From Halorubrum sp. CSM-61 (GTDB lineage Archaea > Halobacteriota > Halobacteria > Halobacteriales > Haloferacaceae), in assembly GCF_003781945.1 (NCBI RefSeq), contig NZ_RJJW01000005.1:66299-102471 (forward strand): a stretch of DNA of 36,173 nucleotides, given 5' to 3'. This document shows positions 1 to 7,607 of the stretch, in pieces (position 1 is the first letter of the stretch; every line of letters starts with the position of its first letter). The position numbers and the translations under genes are program-made. The notes beneath the pieces were generated by a model that was given only the letters and a program-made list of their open reading frames with translations, was not told the DNA's origin and made no database searches.

Positions 1-112
1 CCGCTTATAAGCGAGCGACTGGGGCTTTGGAGGTGTTCGCCGAGTCAGCAGCCACGTATAAGCGATCGTCAAGAACGTCGACGCCGAACACACCCAAGTC
101 AACACCCGAGTA
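1..112. other. Window edge without a gene; TATA-like palindrome
   Basis: I see no convincing gene here. The stretch lies downstream of the small minus-strand gene that ends at 113. It contains a perfect 12-bp palindrome, CGCTTATAAGCG, at 3-14, and a second TATAAGCGATCG at about 57-68. The latter recurs near the other end of the window. These could be TATA boxes or remnants of a repeated element; the sequence does not decide. Confidence 0.4.
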
Positions 113-457
113 CTACGCGTTCACGTGCGGCTCCCAGCCCTCCCAACGCAACAGGGTCTCGGCGCGGTCCGCGTCCGCGAGCAGGACGTTTTTCCGGTCC
201 GGAAGGGTGTCATCGGCGATCTCTCGCGGGATCGCGAGCGTCCCGCTCGGCACGTCCTCGTCGCCGGCGACCGGGATGTGGCCGCCGCCGACCTTCATCA
301 CGAGGGGGGCGTCGAGCCGCTCTACCCCCTCGCCGTCGGCGTACAGCTGCTCGTTGACGTGCTCGTGGTCGACCCGCTGGATGACGGCGCGCTCGCCGTC
401 GTGGGGTTCCACGTACAGTTCCCCCAAGTAGTAGCCGCTTGAGAATCGCTCGAACAT
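113..457 (-). CDS. Small conserved haloarchaeal protein (DUF5802-like)
   Basis: The product is 114 residues, acidic and soluble, with no signal peptide or membrane helix. It begins MFERFSSGYYLGELYVEP, which I recognise as the start of a conserved haloarchaeal family of unknown function (DUF5802 from memory). The reading frame extends eight codons further, to a start at 481. I chose the ATG at 457 because family members begin with MFERF and because a TATA-like CTTATG on the minus strand (489-494) lies about 30 bp upstream, fitting a leaderless mRNA. No function can be deduced. The gene stands alone, downstream of gnd on the same strand with a gap of about 130 bp. Confidence 0.8.
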   Translation of the reverse strand: MFERFSSGYYLGELYVEPHDGERAVIQRVDHEHVNEQLYADGEGVERLDAPLVMKVGGGHIPVAGDEDVPSGTLAIPREIADDTLPDRKNVLLADADRAETLLRWEGWEPHVNA

Positions 458-585
458 TCTGTGCGTGATAACCTCTGGCACGACCAGACATAAGTGTTTC
501 TCGGCCCTGATCGATCGTGATAATCGGGGGCCGACCGCGTCCCCGACCGATCTTACTCCCGCCCGATCTCACTCCCCGCTCGGAC

Positions 586-1500
586 TTACTCCCCGCTAGA
601 CCGCCGCGCGACCTCGTGGCGGCCGAACCCGTACCGGAGTCGGTTGGCGAGCCGGCGGGAGAAGCGCCCCTCGTTGCGGGAGTCGAACCGCTCGGCGAGC
701 GCCTGGTAGATGAGCGGGACGGGGACCTCCTGTTCGAGCGCCTCCCGGACCGTCCACGTGCCCGTCGAGCCGCCCGCGACGTGGTCCGCCACGTCGCCCA
801 GATCGGAGCCCTCCTCGCGGAACGCCTCCTCGCAGAGCTCGAGGAGCCACGACCGGATCACGGCCCCGTTGTTCCACGTGCGCGCGACCGACTCCATGTC
901 GAGGTCGTACCGGCCCTCCGTCAACAGCTCGAACCCCTCGCCGTACGCCTGCATCAGCGCGTACTCGACGCCGTTGTGGACCATCTTCACGTAGTGGCCC
1001 GACCCCGACGCACCCATGCGGTCGTGGCCGTCCGGCCCGGTCGCCACCGCGTCGAAGACGGGCACCAACGCCTCGTAGGCCCACTCCGGGCCGCCGATCA
1101 TCAGCGAGAAGCCCGCCTCCGCGCTGGCGGGACCGCCCGACGTGCCGCAGTCGAGGTAGGCGGCGTCCGTCTCCTGGGCGCGCCGGACCGACGCCTGGAA
1201 CTGCGAGTTCCCGCCGTCGACGACCACGTCGTCGGCGTCGAGGTGGGGCTCTAAGTCCGCGAGCGTGGCGTCGACCGCGTCGCCCGCGGGGACCATGAGC
1301 CAGACGCGCTTGCCGACTCCCTCGCCGTCGAGCCGGTCACACAGGTCCGCGACCGAGTCCGCGGCCGTCGCGCCCGCCTCCGCCGCCTCCGCGGTCGCCT
1401 CCGCCGAGAGGTCGAACGCGACCACCTCGTGGCCCGCGTCGAGCGAGCGATTCACCACGATCTGCCCCATCCGCCCGAGTCCGATGACGCCGAGTTCCAT
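586..1500 (-). CDS. gnd: 6-phosphogluconate dehydrogenase, decarboxylating
   Basis: This enzyme oxidatively decarboxylates 6-phosphogluconate to ribulose 5-phosphate in the cytoplasm, the second oxidative step of the pentose phosphate pathway, which haloarchaea use. The 304-residue product is the short form of the family (longer members are about 470). It opens with a Rossmann nucleotide loop, GLGRMG, at residues 7-12. VDGGNS is at 94-99, and the catalytic KMVHNGVEY with Lys172 and Asn176 is at 172-180. The open frame runs further upstream to 1767, but the ATG at 1500 places the Rossmann strand at the N-terminus as in all relatives. It diverges from the HTH-10 regulator at 1622, with a near-palindromic TTTTAAA box between them at about 1561-1567. 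Confidence 0.93.
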   Translation of the reverse strand: MELGVIGLGRMGQIVVNRSLDAGHEVVAFDLSAEATAEAAEAGATAADSVADLCDRLDGEGVGKRVWLMVPAGDAVDATLADLEPHLDADDVVVDGGNSQFQASVRRAQETDAAYLDCGTSGGPASAEAGFSLMIGGPEWAYEALVPVFDAVATGPDGHDRMGASGSGHYVKMVHNGVEYALMQAYGEGFELLTEGRYDLDMESVARTWNNGAVIRSWLLELCEEAFREEGSDLGDVADHVAGGSTGTWTVREALEQEVPVPLIYQALAERFDSRNEGRFSRRLANRLRYGFGRHEVARRSSGE

Positions 1501-1560
1501 GCGCGAGGGGTGGCGACCGGCCGCCGTAGTGGTTCCGGTTCGGGAGCCGACGGCGACTCG

Positions 1561-1567
1561 TTTTAAA
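1561..1567. promoter_or_regulatory. Shared TATA-like box between gnd and HTH-10 gene
   Basis: TTTTAAA is close to its own reverse complement and sits roughly midway in the 121-bp divergent gap. It is about 55-60 bp from either start codon, so a transcript in either direction would carry a short leader. The assignment is by pattern only. Confidence 0.35.
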
Positions 1568-1621
1568 CACCGAAACGGATGAAGGGGTAACGAGAGGGTC
1601 CGCCGCGTTCTGGTTCGGTAC

Positions 1622-2401
1622 ATGACCCGACTGACACTCCGGCTCGACTTCCCGATCGGTTCGTGGATCGGCGACGTGTCGCGGGCCCACCCCGACGCGA
1701 CGATCCGCGCGAGGGAGACGGTCGCCGCCGAGGAGGGCGAGGTGACCGCGCTCGCCGTCGCGGGCACCGACCGCGCGGCGACGGTGGAGTCGATCCGCGA
1801 GCACGACCGCGTCCACCGGGTCGACGTCGTCGACAGGGCCGGACCGGCGACGCGGCTCCGAGTCGTCGCGCCCGCGCCGCCGCCTCACGTCGCGACCGCG
1901 CGAGAGGTCGGCCTCCCGATCGAGGAGTCGATCGCGGTGACGAACGGGCGCGCGACCGCCGACGTCGTCGGCGAGCGCTCCCGTCTCACCGCCTTCAGCC
2001 GACGGCTCACGGGCGAGGGGGTCACCGTTGGGATCCGGGGGAGCGACGCCGACAGGGAGCCCGTCCTCACCGACGCTCAGCGGGCCCTCGTCCTCGACGC
2101 CGTCGCGGCCGGCTACTACGACACCCCGCGGGAGTGCACGCTCACGGAGCTCGCCGAGGCGCGCGACCTCGCGAAGTCGACGTGTAGCGAGACGCTCCAC
2201 CGCGCGGAGGGACGGGTGTTACGCCGGTTCGTGAACGGCGAGTTCGACGTCGCGGACCGCAGGGAGGGCGGCGAGGAGAGGAGCGGTGAGAGGAGAGAGG
2301 ACGAGAGAAAGAACGGCGAGAATTCGATCGGCGGCGGATCCGACCCGGAACGCGAGGGCGACCGAGCGGAGCCCGCCGGGATGGCCGCCTCGGAGCCGTG
2401 A
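1622..2401 (+). CDS. HTH-10 family transcriptional regulator (bacterio-opsin activator type)
   Basis: The 259-residue cytoplasmic protein has an N-terminal alpha/beta sensory region (residues 1-140) of the kind found in haloarchaeal Bat-like regulators. The C-terminal HTH-10 domain spans about 149-204. The domain shows the typical LTDAQRALVLDAVAAGYYD opening, a TLTELAEARDLAKSTCSETL recognition helix and the closing LRRFV. Family knowledge indicates DNA binding; the ligand and targets are unknown. A hydrophilic, probably disordered tail of about 50 residues, rich in Glu, Arg and Gly, follows the HTH. The start is the ATG at 1622. The gene diverges from gnd and ends only 3 bp before the convergent gcvPB stop. 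A role in controlling gnd is possible but not shown. Confidence 0.85.
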   Translation: MTRLTLRLDFPIGSWIGDVSRAHPDATIRARETVAAEEGEVTALAVAGTDRAATVESIREHDRVHRVDVVDRAGPATRLRVVAPAPPPHVATAREVGLPIEESIAVTNGRATADVVGERSRLTAFSRRLTGEGVTVGIRGSDADREPVLTDAQRALVLDAVAAGYYDTPRECTLTELAEARDLAKSTCSETLHRAEGRVLRRFVNGEFDVADRREGGEERSGERREDERKNGENSIGGGSDPEREGDRAEPAGMAASEP

Positions 2402-2404
2402 CGG

Positions 2405-3835
2405 CTACTCCCCGTCCAGCGCCTGCCACGAGAGCCGCGGGTTCCGCGCGGCGGCGACCTGATCGATCCGGGCCGCAGTTGTGCGGTTCGGGGCCGCGTC
2501 GAGCGCCTCGTCGGAGTCGGCGTACGCGAGGTTAAAGGCCTCCGCGAGGTCGTCGAGCGACGACTGGCCCTCGATCTCGGTCGGCTCCGTTAGCATCGCC
2601 TCGGGCACCATCTCCGGCCACTTCGTCGTCGGCGGGTGGACGCCGAAGTCGAGCATGCGCTTGGCGACGTCGGCGGCGTCGCGGTCGCCCGCCGTCGCCG
2701 CGAACTCGTGGTGGAAGGGGCCGTACGGCACGTCGAGATCGATCCGCTCGGCGAGGTAGTTCGCGTTGAGCACCGCCTTCGCGGCCGCGTCGGCGAGCCC
2801 GTCGTCGCCGAGGCGAGCGATGTACGCGTACGTCTTGACGAGGACGAGCCAGTTGCCGCCGAACCCGTGGACCTTCCCGATCGTCTCCTCGGGCTCGAAC
2901 GTCTCGTAGCCGTTCCCGCCCTCCCGCTCGCGGACCTGCGGGGCGGGGAGGAACTCGGCGAGCTCGTCGACGACGCCGACGGGACCGGCCCCCGGCCCCC
3001 CGCCGCCGTGCGGGGTCGCGAACGTCTTGTGGACGTTGTAGTGCATCACGTCGAACCCCATGTCGCCGGGGCGGCCCCGCCCGAGCAGGGCGTTGAGGTT
3101 CGCCCCGTCGTAGTAGAGCAGCCCGCCCGCGTCGTGGACGATGTCGGCGATCTCGGTGATGTCGCGCTCGAAGAGCCCGACCGTGTTCGGGTTCGTTAAC
3201 ATGAGCGCGGCGGTGTCGTCGCCGACGGCCGCCTCAAGCGCCTCCACGTCGACCCGCCCGTCCTCGCCGGAGGGGAGCTCGACCACGTCGTAGCCCGCCA
3301 TCGCGGCGGTCGCGAAGTTCGTCCCGTGCGCGGAGGCGGGGATCACGACCTCGGACCGGTCGTTGCCGTGGTGCTCGTGGTACGCCTTCGCGACCGCGAT
3401 ACCGGTGAACTCGCCGGCGGCGCCCGCGGGCGGCTGGAGCGTGACCGCGTCCATCCCGCCGATCTCGCCGAGGAACTCCTGGAGCCGGTACCGGAGTTCG
3501 AGGTTCCCTTGGGAGGCTCGCGCCGAGCGGTCCGGGTGGATCGCCGCGTTCGGGTCGGCGGCCACGTCCTCCGTGAACTTCGGGTTGTACTTCATCGTGC
3601 AGCTCCCGAGCGGGTACGGCCCGGAGTCGATCGCCCAGTTCATCTGCGAGAGCCGGGTGTAGTGGCGGGCGATCTCCGGCTCCGAGGGCGCCGGCAGCGT
3701 GAGTTCGTCACGCGTCAGGTCGTCCGGCAGGGGCGACTCCTCGCGCACGTCGACCGTCGTCTCGTCCTTCTCCGAGAGCAGCGGCTCGTGGACGTCCTCT
3801 CCCTCGCGAGCGTAGTCGGCCTGGTCGTGGATCAC
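2405..3835 (-). CDS. gcvPB: Glycine dehydrogenase (decarboxylating) subunit 2
   Basis: This is the PLP-carrying half of the two-subunit glycine dehydrogenase (P-protein). Together with GcvPA it decarboxylates glycine and passes the aminomethyl group to lipoylated GcvH. The product has 476 residues, the usual length. Signature segments are NWAIDSGPYPLGSCTMKYNP (about 66-85), LQPPAGAAGEFTG, and the PLP-lysine motif NVHKTFATPHGGGGPG with Lys270. The start is a GTG at 3835 directly abutting the gcvPA stop (TGA then GTG with no gap), so translation is probably coupled. It is the last gene of the gcvH-gcvPA-gcvPB operon and ends next to a convergent regulator gene. Confidence 0.95.
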   Translation of the reverse strand: MIHDQADYAREGEDVHEPLLSEKDETTVDVREESPLPDDLTRDELTLPAPSEPEIARHYTRLSQMNWAIDSGPYPLGSCTMKYNPKFTEDVAADPNAAIHPDRSARASQGNLELRYRLQEFLGEIGGMDAVTLQPPAGAAGEFTGIAVAKAYHEHHGNDRSEVVIPASAHGTNFATAAMAGYDVVELPSGEDGRVDVEALEAAVGDDTAALMLTNPNTVGLFERDITEIADIVHDAGGLLYYDGANLNALLGRGRPGDMGFDVMHYNVHKTFATPHGGGGPGAGPVGVVDELAEFLPAPQVREREGGNGYETFEPEETIGKVHGFGGNWLVLVKTYAYIARLGDDGLADAAAKAVLNANYLAERIDLDVPYGPFHHEFAATAGDRDAADVAKRMLDFGVHPPTTKWPEMVPEAMLTEPTEIEGQSSLDDLAEAFNLAYADSDEALDAAPNRTTAARIDQVAAARNPRLSWQALDGE

Positions 3836-5164
3836 TCAGATCACCTCCTCGAAGGCGGCGACGAGCCCGTCGGTCCGGCCCGCGTTCAGGTCGGTCACGC
3901 ACACCTGCAGCAGGTGTTCGCCGATCGCGTGGACCGCGAACCCCTCGGCCTCCAGGTCCGCGGCGATGGCCGCGGCGGGCTGGTCGACGCGGACGGCGAA
4001 CTCCCGGACGTGGTGCCGGTCGTGGACCGGCGCGATAGCTCCCTTCAGCTCGTCGATCCGGTCGGCGAGCGCGGCGGCCTCGCGGACGCAGTCGTTCGCG
4101 AGGTCGACGAGCCCGTCGGGGCCGAGCGCCGCCGCGTGGATCGCCGCGCGGAGCGCGACCCACGCCTGGTTCGTGCAGATGTTCGAGGTCGCGCGCTCCT
4201 TCCGGATGTGCTGTTCGCGCGTCTGGAGCGTGAGCGTGAACGCGCGGTCGCCCGCCGCGTCCTCGCCGGCGCCGACCAGCCGCCCCGGCACCTGTCGGAG
4301 GAAGTCGTCGCGGCAGGCGAAGAGGCCGAGCCCCATCCCGTCGGCGGTGGGGAGCCCGAGCGCGCCCGCCTCGCCGACGACGACGTCGGCGCCGACGCCC
4401 GCGGGTTCTTCGAGCACCGCCAGCGACACCGGGTCGGACCCCAGCGCGAACAGCGCGTCGGCGTCGGCCGCGAGGTCGCCGATTTCCGCGAGCCGCTCCT
4501 CGACGCAGCCGCGGACGGTGGGGTTCTCGGCGTACACCATGACGGTGTCGTCGCCGACGCGCTCGGCGAGGGCGTCGACGTCGACGTTGCCGTCGTCCAT
4601 CGGGTACGACTCGACGCGCAGGTCGGCGCCCGCACAGTAGTTCGAAAGCACCTCCCCTTTCCCCTCGCGGAGGTGTCCGGGGACGAGGACGGTGTCGCCG
4701 GAGGTCGAGCGGACCCGATCCGCGAGGGTCGCCGCCTCGCCGAGCGCGGTCGCGGCGTCGTACATCGAGCAGTTCGCGACCGGGAGCCCCGTCAGCTCCA
4801 CGAGCATCGACTGGTACTCGAACAGCGCCTGCAGGAACCCCTGTGAGATCTCGGGTTGGTACTGGGTGTAGCTCGTGAGGAACTCGGCGCGGTCCGCGAG
4901 GTGGTCGACGACGCTCGGCACGTAGTGGCCGTAGTGGCCCCGCCCGAGGAACTCGGTCAGGTCGTCGTTGCGCGCGAAGATCCGCGAGCACTCGGCGCGG
5001 ATCTCCCGCTCCGAGCGCGGCTCGATCCCGAACTCGCCGTCGAAGGCGACGGCCTCGGGGATGTCGAACAGCGCCTCCTCGTCGTCGACGCCGATCGCCG
5101 AGAGCATCGCCGCCGTCTCGCTTTCGGTGTGGGGAGCGTACGGCGTGCCGCCGGTCCCGCTCAT
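3836..5164 (-). CDS. gcvPA: Glycine dehydrogenase (decarboxylating) subunit 1
   Basis: This is the 442-residue partner subunit of GcvPB, with the same fold but without the PLP lysine. Together they form the P-protein of the glycine cleavage system. Typical family segments include [40 protein letters not shown] and [13 protein letters not shown]. The ATG at 5164 is chosen because the protein then starts [14 protein letters not shown], like its relatives. Upstream codons in the frame are basic, low-complexity and uncharacteristic. The start overlaps the stop of a possible 31-codon ORF (ATGA), and the stop abuts gcvPB. The gap to gcvH, 136 bp, is unusually long for this operon. Confidence 0.94.
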   Translation of the reverse strand: MSGTGGTPYAPHTESETAAMLSAIGVDDEEALFDIPEAVAFDGEFGIEPRSEREIRAECSRIFARNDDLTEFLGRGHYGHYVPSVVDHLADRAEFLTSYTQYQPEISQGFLQALFEYQSMLVELTGLPVANCSMYDAATALGEAATLADRVRSTSGDTVLVPGHLREGKGEVLSNYCAGADLRVESYPMDDGNVDVDALAERVGDDTVMVYAENPTVRGCVEERLAEIGDLAADADALFALGSDPVSLAVLEEPAGVGADVVVGEAGALGLPTADGMGLGLFACRDDFLRQVPGRLVGAGEDAAGDRAFTLTLQTREQHIRKERATSNICTNQAWVALRAAIHAAALGPDGLVDLANDCVREAAALADRIDELKGAIAPVHDRHHVREFAVRVDQPAAAIAADLEAEGFAVHAIGEHLLQVCVTDLNAGRTDGLVAAFEEVI

Positions 5165-5256
5165 CTGATCGCTCCCGCGCGTCCGCCGTCGCTCTGTCGT
5201 CCGGTGCCGGGTCGTCCGTCGAAGGATGGGGTGGGATCGAAGGGTGGCGTTGTCAT
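5161..5256 (-). CDS. Possible 31-residue coupling ORF between gcvH and gcvPA
   Basis: An ATG at 5256 opens a 31-codon frame beginning [12 protein letters not shown]. Its TGA stop overlaps the gcvPA ATG in an ATGA arrangement, the usual sign of translational coupling. The peptide is Pro/Gly/Arg-rich, without helices or recognisable motifs, and resembles no family I know. It begins 44 bp after the gcvH stop. It could be a short translated spacer that carries ribosomes to gcvPA, or a chance frame in GC-rich DNA. Confidence 0.3.
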   Translation of the reverse strand: MTTPPFDPTPSFDGRPGTGRQSDGGRAGAIR

Positions 5257-5300
5257 GGTCGTGTGTCCGCAGTCTGGTCGCGCGGTCGCTACCGGCGTGG

Positions 5301-5684
5301 TCACGCGATCTGGTCGTCGTACTCGTCGGGGTCGAGCAGCCCTTCGGCGTCGCCGCCCTCGACGGGGTCGACCTCGAGCATCCACCCGTCCCCGTAGGGG
5401 TCCTCGTTGACGAGCTCCGGGCGGTCGAACAGCTCCTCGTTGACGGCGACGACCTCGCCGGAGATCGGCGCATAGAGGTCAGAGACGGCCTTGATCGATT
5501 CGACGACGCCGAACGCCTCGCCGGCGGCGATCTCGTCGCCGGCCTCGGGAAGCTCGACGAACACCACGTCGCCCAGTTCGTCCTGCGCGAAGTCGGAGAC
5601 GCCGATCCGAACGGTGTCGCCGCCGGTCGTCGCCCACTCGTGCGATTCCAGGTACCGCCTGTCGTCGGGTACTTCGAAGCTCAT
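5301..5684 (-). CDS. gcvH: Glycine cleavage system H protein
   Basis: GcvH is the small carrier that shuttles the aminomethyl group between P- and T-proteins on a lipoyl arm. The product has 127 residues, normal for the family. The lipoylation site is in [15 protein letters not shown] (Lys65), and the preceding [19 protein letters not shown] is a classic GcvH strand. The ATG at 5684 gives the usual [17 protein letters not shown]-terminus. It is the first gene of the operon. A TATA-like box at 5799-5808 implies a leader of roughly 90 nt, longer than most genes here have. The T-protein gene (gcvT), often adjacent in haloarchaea, is not present upstream. Confidence 0.95.
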   Translation of the reverse strand: MSFEVPDDRRYLESHEWATTGGDTVRIGVSDFAQDELGDVVFVELPEAGDEIAAGEAFGVVESIKAVSDLYAPISGEVVAVNEELFDRPELVNEDPYGDGWMLEVDPVEGGDAEGLLDPDEYDDQIA

Positions 5685-5798
5685 TGGTCAGGGTCGGCGC
5701 GGTCCGCCTCCGGGATCGGTCCCTCGACCCGTTAGATCCGAGATTCGGGGTCGAAACGCGGTCCGCGACACGTGTACGTCACCCTTCTGACGACGAGG

Positions 5799-5808
5799 AA
5801 ATAAAAGG
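5799..5808 (-). promoter_or_regulatory. gcvH: Probable TATA box of the gcv operon
   Basis: On the minus strand this reads CCTTTTATTT. It lies about 115-125 bp upstream of the gcvH ATG, predicting a 5' leader of about 90 nt. It also directly follows the hairpin behind fen, so the T-rich segment may act both as terminator tail and promoter. Confidence 0.45.
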
Positions 5809-5817
5809 TGTGTTCGC

Positions 5818-5835
5818 GGCGGTCTTCCGACCGCC
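5818..5835 (-). terminator. Hairpin terminator of fen
   Basis: On the minus strand GGCGGTC-GGAA-GACCGCC forms a perfect 7-bp stem with a 4-nt loop immediately after the fen stop codon. CCTTTTATTT follows about 10 nt later. Archaeal terminators are usually just U-rich tracts, so the hairpin may be an addition, for example mRNA 3'-end protection. Confidence 0.5.
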
Positions 5836-6813
5836 TCACGTCCACCGGTCGAGCCCGGTCTGGACCTGCGACTCCGCGATGCGCTCGAACCCGCGCTCCA
5901 CCTCGTCGGGGGCGACGCCCCACTCGTCGACGACGTACTCGCGGGCGGCCTCGACGTCGGGGTCCACCGCGAGGTCCACGTCCACGTCCGTCGCCGGCGG
6001 ATCCATGAACAGCTCGCGGATCGCCTCGGCGTTCGGAATCTCGGCGCCGCGCGCGTCGAGGACGCCCCACAGGTCGCCGTGCTCCCGGACCGCCTTCACC
6101 GCCGTCTTCGGGCCGACCCCGCGGACGCCCTCGTTGAAGTCGGTGCCGCAGAGCATCGCGGCGTCGACGAGCGCCTGTCGGTCGAAGCCGAGGTCGTCGA
6201 GCGTCGCCGCGAGATCCATCAGCTCCGGGTCGCCCTTGCTCGTGAGCTGGCGGAGGGTGGTCGGCGCGCCGAAAAGCAGCGTGTCGTAGTCCTCGCTGCC
6301 GGCGTGGTCGACCGTCCCCGTCGCGGCCATGTGCGCGCACTGCGCCTCGCCCTCGGCCGGCGCCTCGACGATCGGCACGTCGAGCAGGCGGAGCAGCTCC
6401 CGGGTCGTCTCGTGAATCGCGTCGGTGAGCCGCTGCGTTCGGGCCTCAAGCCGCGCGGCCTCGATCGCGTCCCCGCGGTCCGCGGCGGCCGTCCGGCGCT
6501 CCTCGGCCCGCTCGCGCTTCTCGCGGCGGTCGGCGACCTCGTCGGCCTTTAGGTCGGTCACCGCCCCGTCGAACACCATCACGGGGATCAGGTCGTGTTC
6601 GAAGAACTTCGGGAGCCCCTGCACGACGCCGATCAGGTTGGCGACCTCGACGCCGTCGGCGGTGGTGTACGCCTCGTCGCTCGTCCACTTCACCGTCGTC
6701 GTGAGGTACCGGTACAGCCAGTTGTGCGCGTCGACGGCGACGACGCTCCCCTCGATCTCCGCGAAGGTCACGTCGCGGATCGCCGCGAGATCGCGTAAGT
6801 CCGCGTTACCCAT
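5836..6813 (-). CDS. fen: Flap endonuclease 1
   Basis: FEN1 is the structure-specific 5' nuclease that removes flaps during Okazaki fragment maturation and base-excision repair. The 325-residue product has the XPG-N region (Asp28 in [24 protein letters not shown]), the XPG-I acidic cluster ([14 protein letters not shown] and [12 protein letters not shown]) and the helix-hairpin-helix [11 protein letters not shown]. The start is the ATG at 6813, giving MGNADLRDL; the glycine at position 2 is conserved in FEN1 and contacts the active site. A TATA-like box (6838-6845) lies about 28 bp upstream. The C-terminus reads VQTGLDRWT, a PCNA-binding (PIP) box in which the last aromatic position is Thr. 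Confidence 0.95.
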   Translation of the reverse strand: MGNADLRDLAAIRDVTFAEIEGSVVAVDAHNWLYRYLTTTVKWTSDEAYTTADGVEVANLIGVVQGLPKFFEHDLIPVMVFDGAVTDLKADEVADRREKRERAEERRTAAADRGDAIEAARLEARTQRLTDAIHETTRELLRLLDVPIVEAPAEGEAQCAHMAATGTVDHAGSEDYDTLLFGAPTTLRQLTSKGDPELMDLAATLDDLGFDRQALVDAAMLCGTDFNEGVRGVGPKTAVKAVREHGDLWGVLDARGAEIPNAEAIRELFMDPPATDVDVDLAVDPDVEAAREYVVDEWGVAPDEVERGFERIAESQVQTGLDRWT

Positions 6814-6837
6814 CACCGATCGTTCGTCGTCGCCACT

Positions 6838-6845
6838 CTTAAAGG
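6838..6845 (-). promoter_or_regulatory. fen: TATA box of fen
   Basis: The minus strand reads CCTTTAAG, centred about 28 bp upstream of the fen ATG. This is the spacing expected of a leaderless haloarchaeal mRNA. Confidence 0.55.
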
Positions 6846-6876
6846 ATCGATTCACCCGCCTGCCGGCTTGTGGGGC

Positions 6877-6884
6877 GTTTATGT
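6877..6884 (+). promoter_or_regulatory. TATA box of the J-domain/ferredoxin gene
   Basis: GTTTATGT is centred about 31 bp upstream of the ATG at 6912. It is back-to-back with the fen promoter in a 98-bp divergent gap. Confidence 0.45.
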
Positions 6885-6911
6885 GTCTGAGCCGACTACG
6901 TTCGGTACCGA

Positions 6912-7568
6912 ATGGTCTCGCCGTTCGATGTGCTGAACGTCGACGAGGACGCCGACGACGACGCCATCGAGCGGGCCTACCGCGACCGCGTGAAGGAGGC
7001 CCATCCCGACCAGGGTGGAACCGTCGAGGAGTTCCAGCTCGTCAGGCGCGCCTACCGCGAGATCGACGAGCGGAGCCGAAACGGAAACGGGACCGACGCG
7101 GCCGACGCCGCCGACGTCGACCTGACCGACGACGGGGGCGAGGCCGCCGAGGTGAAGCCGGTGCGCGTCGAGTTCCTCGACTACGACGCTCTCGCCGACT
7201 ACGGCTGGTCGCTCGACGACGACGACCTGTTCCGGAAGGCGTCGCACGCCGACCTCGACGAATCGGCGCACGGCCGGCTGTTGGTCCATCCCGACGAGAG
7301 CCTCTTGGAAGCGGCCGAGAACCGCGGATTCGGCTGGCCGTTCTCCTGTCGCGGCGGGGCCTGCGCGAACTGCGCGGTGTACCTCGTCGAGGGCGAGCTC
7401 TCGCAGCCGGCGAACCACATCATGCCCGACGAGCTGGCGGAGCGCGGGTTCCGGCTCTCGTGTAACGGCTACCCGGTGAGCGACGAGCTGAAAATCGTGT
7501 TCAACGTCAAACGGCTCGCCGAGCTCGACGACCTGATTCTGCCGCCGGGACCGTTCACTCGGCGATAA
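6912..7568 (+). CDS. J-domain / 2Fe-2S ferredoxin fusion protein
   Basis: The 218-residue protein joins two domains. Residues 1-55 form a DnaJ-type J domain with the HPD triad at 31-33 (EAHPDQGG), which in J proteins stimulates Hsp70 ATPase. A Thr/Asp/Ala linker (57-80) follows. Residues 84-205 match the plant-type halophilic ferredoxin, including the acidic insertion ([15 protein letters not shown]) typical of halobacterial ferredoxins. Cluster ligands are Cys146, Cys151, Cys154 and Cys184 (Cx4Cx2C...C). Electron transfer by a 2Fe-2S centre is expected. The J domain suggests docking to DnaK, perhaps for cluster assembly, but this is inference. Similar fusions are annotated in other haloarchaea. 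The gene is monocistronic and ends at a hairpin shared with a convergent gene. Confidence 0.92.
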   Translation: MVSPFDVLNVDEDADDDAIERAYRDRVKEAHPDQGGTVEEFQLVRRAYREIDERSRNGNGTDAADAADVDLTDDGGEAAEVKPVRVEFLDYDALADYGWSLDDDDLFRKASHADLDESAHGRLLVHPDESLLEAAENRGFGWPFSCRGGACANCAVYLVEGELSQPANHIMPDELAERGFRLSCNGYPVSDELKIVFNVKRLAELDDLILPPGPFTRR

Positions 7569-7572
7569 TTTC

Positions 7573-7587
7573 GGGGCGGACGGCCCC
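7573..7587. terminator. Bidirectional hairpin between convergent genes
   Basis: GGGGC-GGACG-GCCCC forms a short stem-loop just past the stop of the J-domain/ferredoxin gene. GCGGATTTTCG follows on the plus strand. It sits in the 39-bp gap before the convergent DHH-family gene. The stem is only 5 bp, so support is moderate. Confidence 0.4.
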
Positions 7588-7607
7588 GCGGATTTTCGTA
7601 GAACTCC

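Noticed and set aside
586-1767. Longer gnd product starting at 1767
   Set aside because: It would overlap the divergent HTH-10 gene and put 89 unrelated residues before the Rossmann loop.
5685-5798. Glycine riboswitch in the gcvH leader
   Set aside because: I see no recognisable conserved glycine aptamer core, and glycine riboswitches are not known to me from haloarchaea. Only the leader length is notable.
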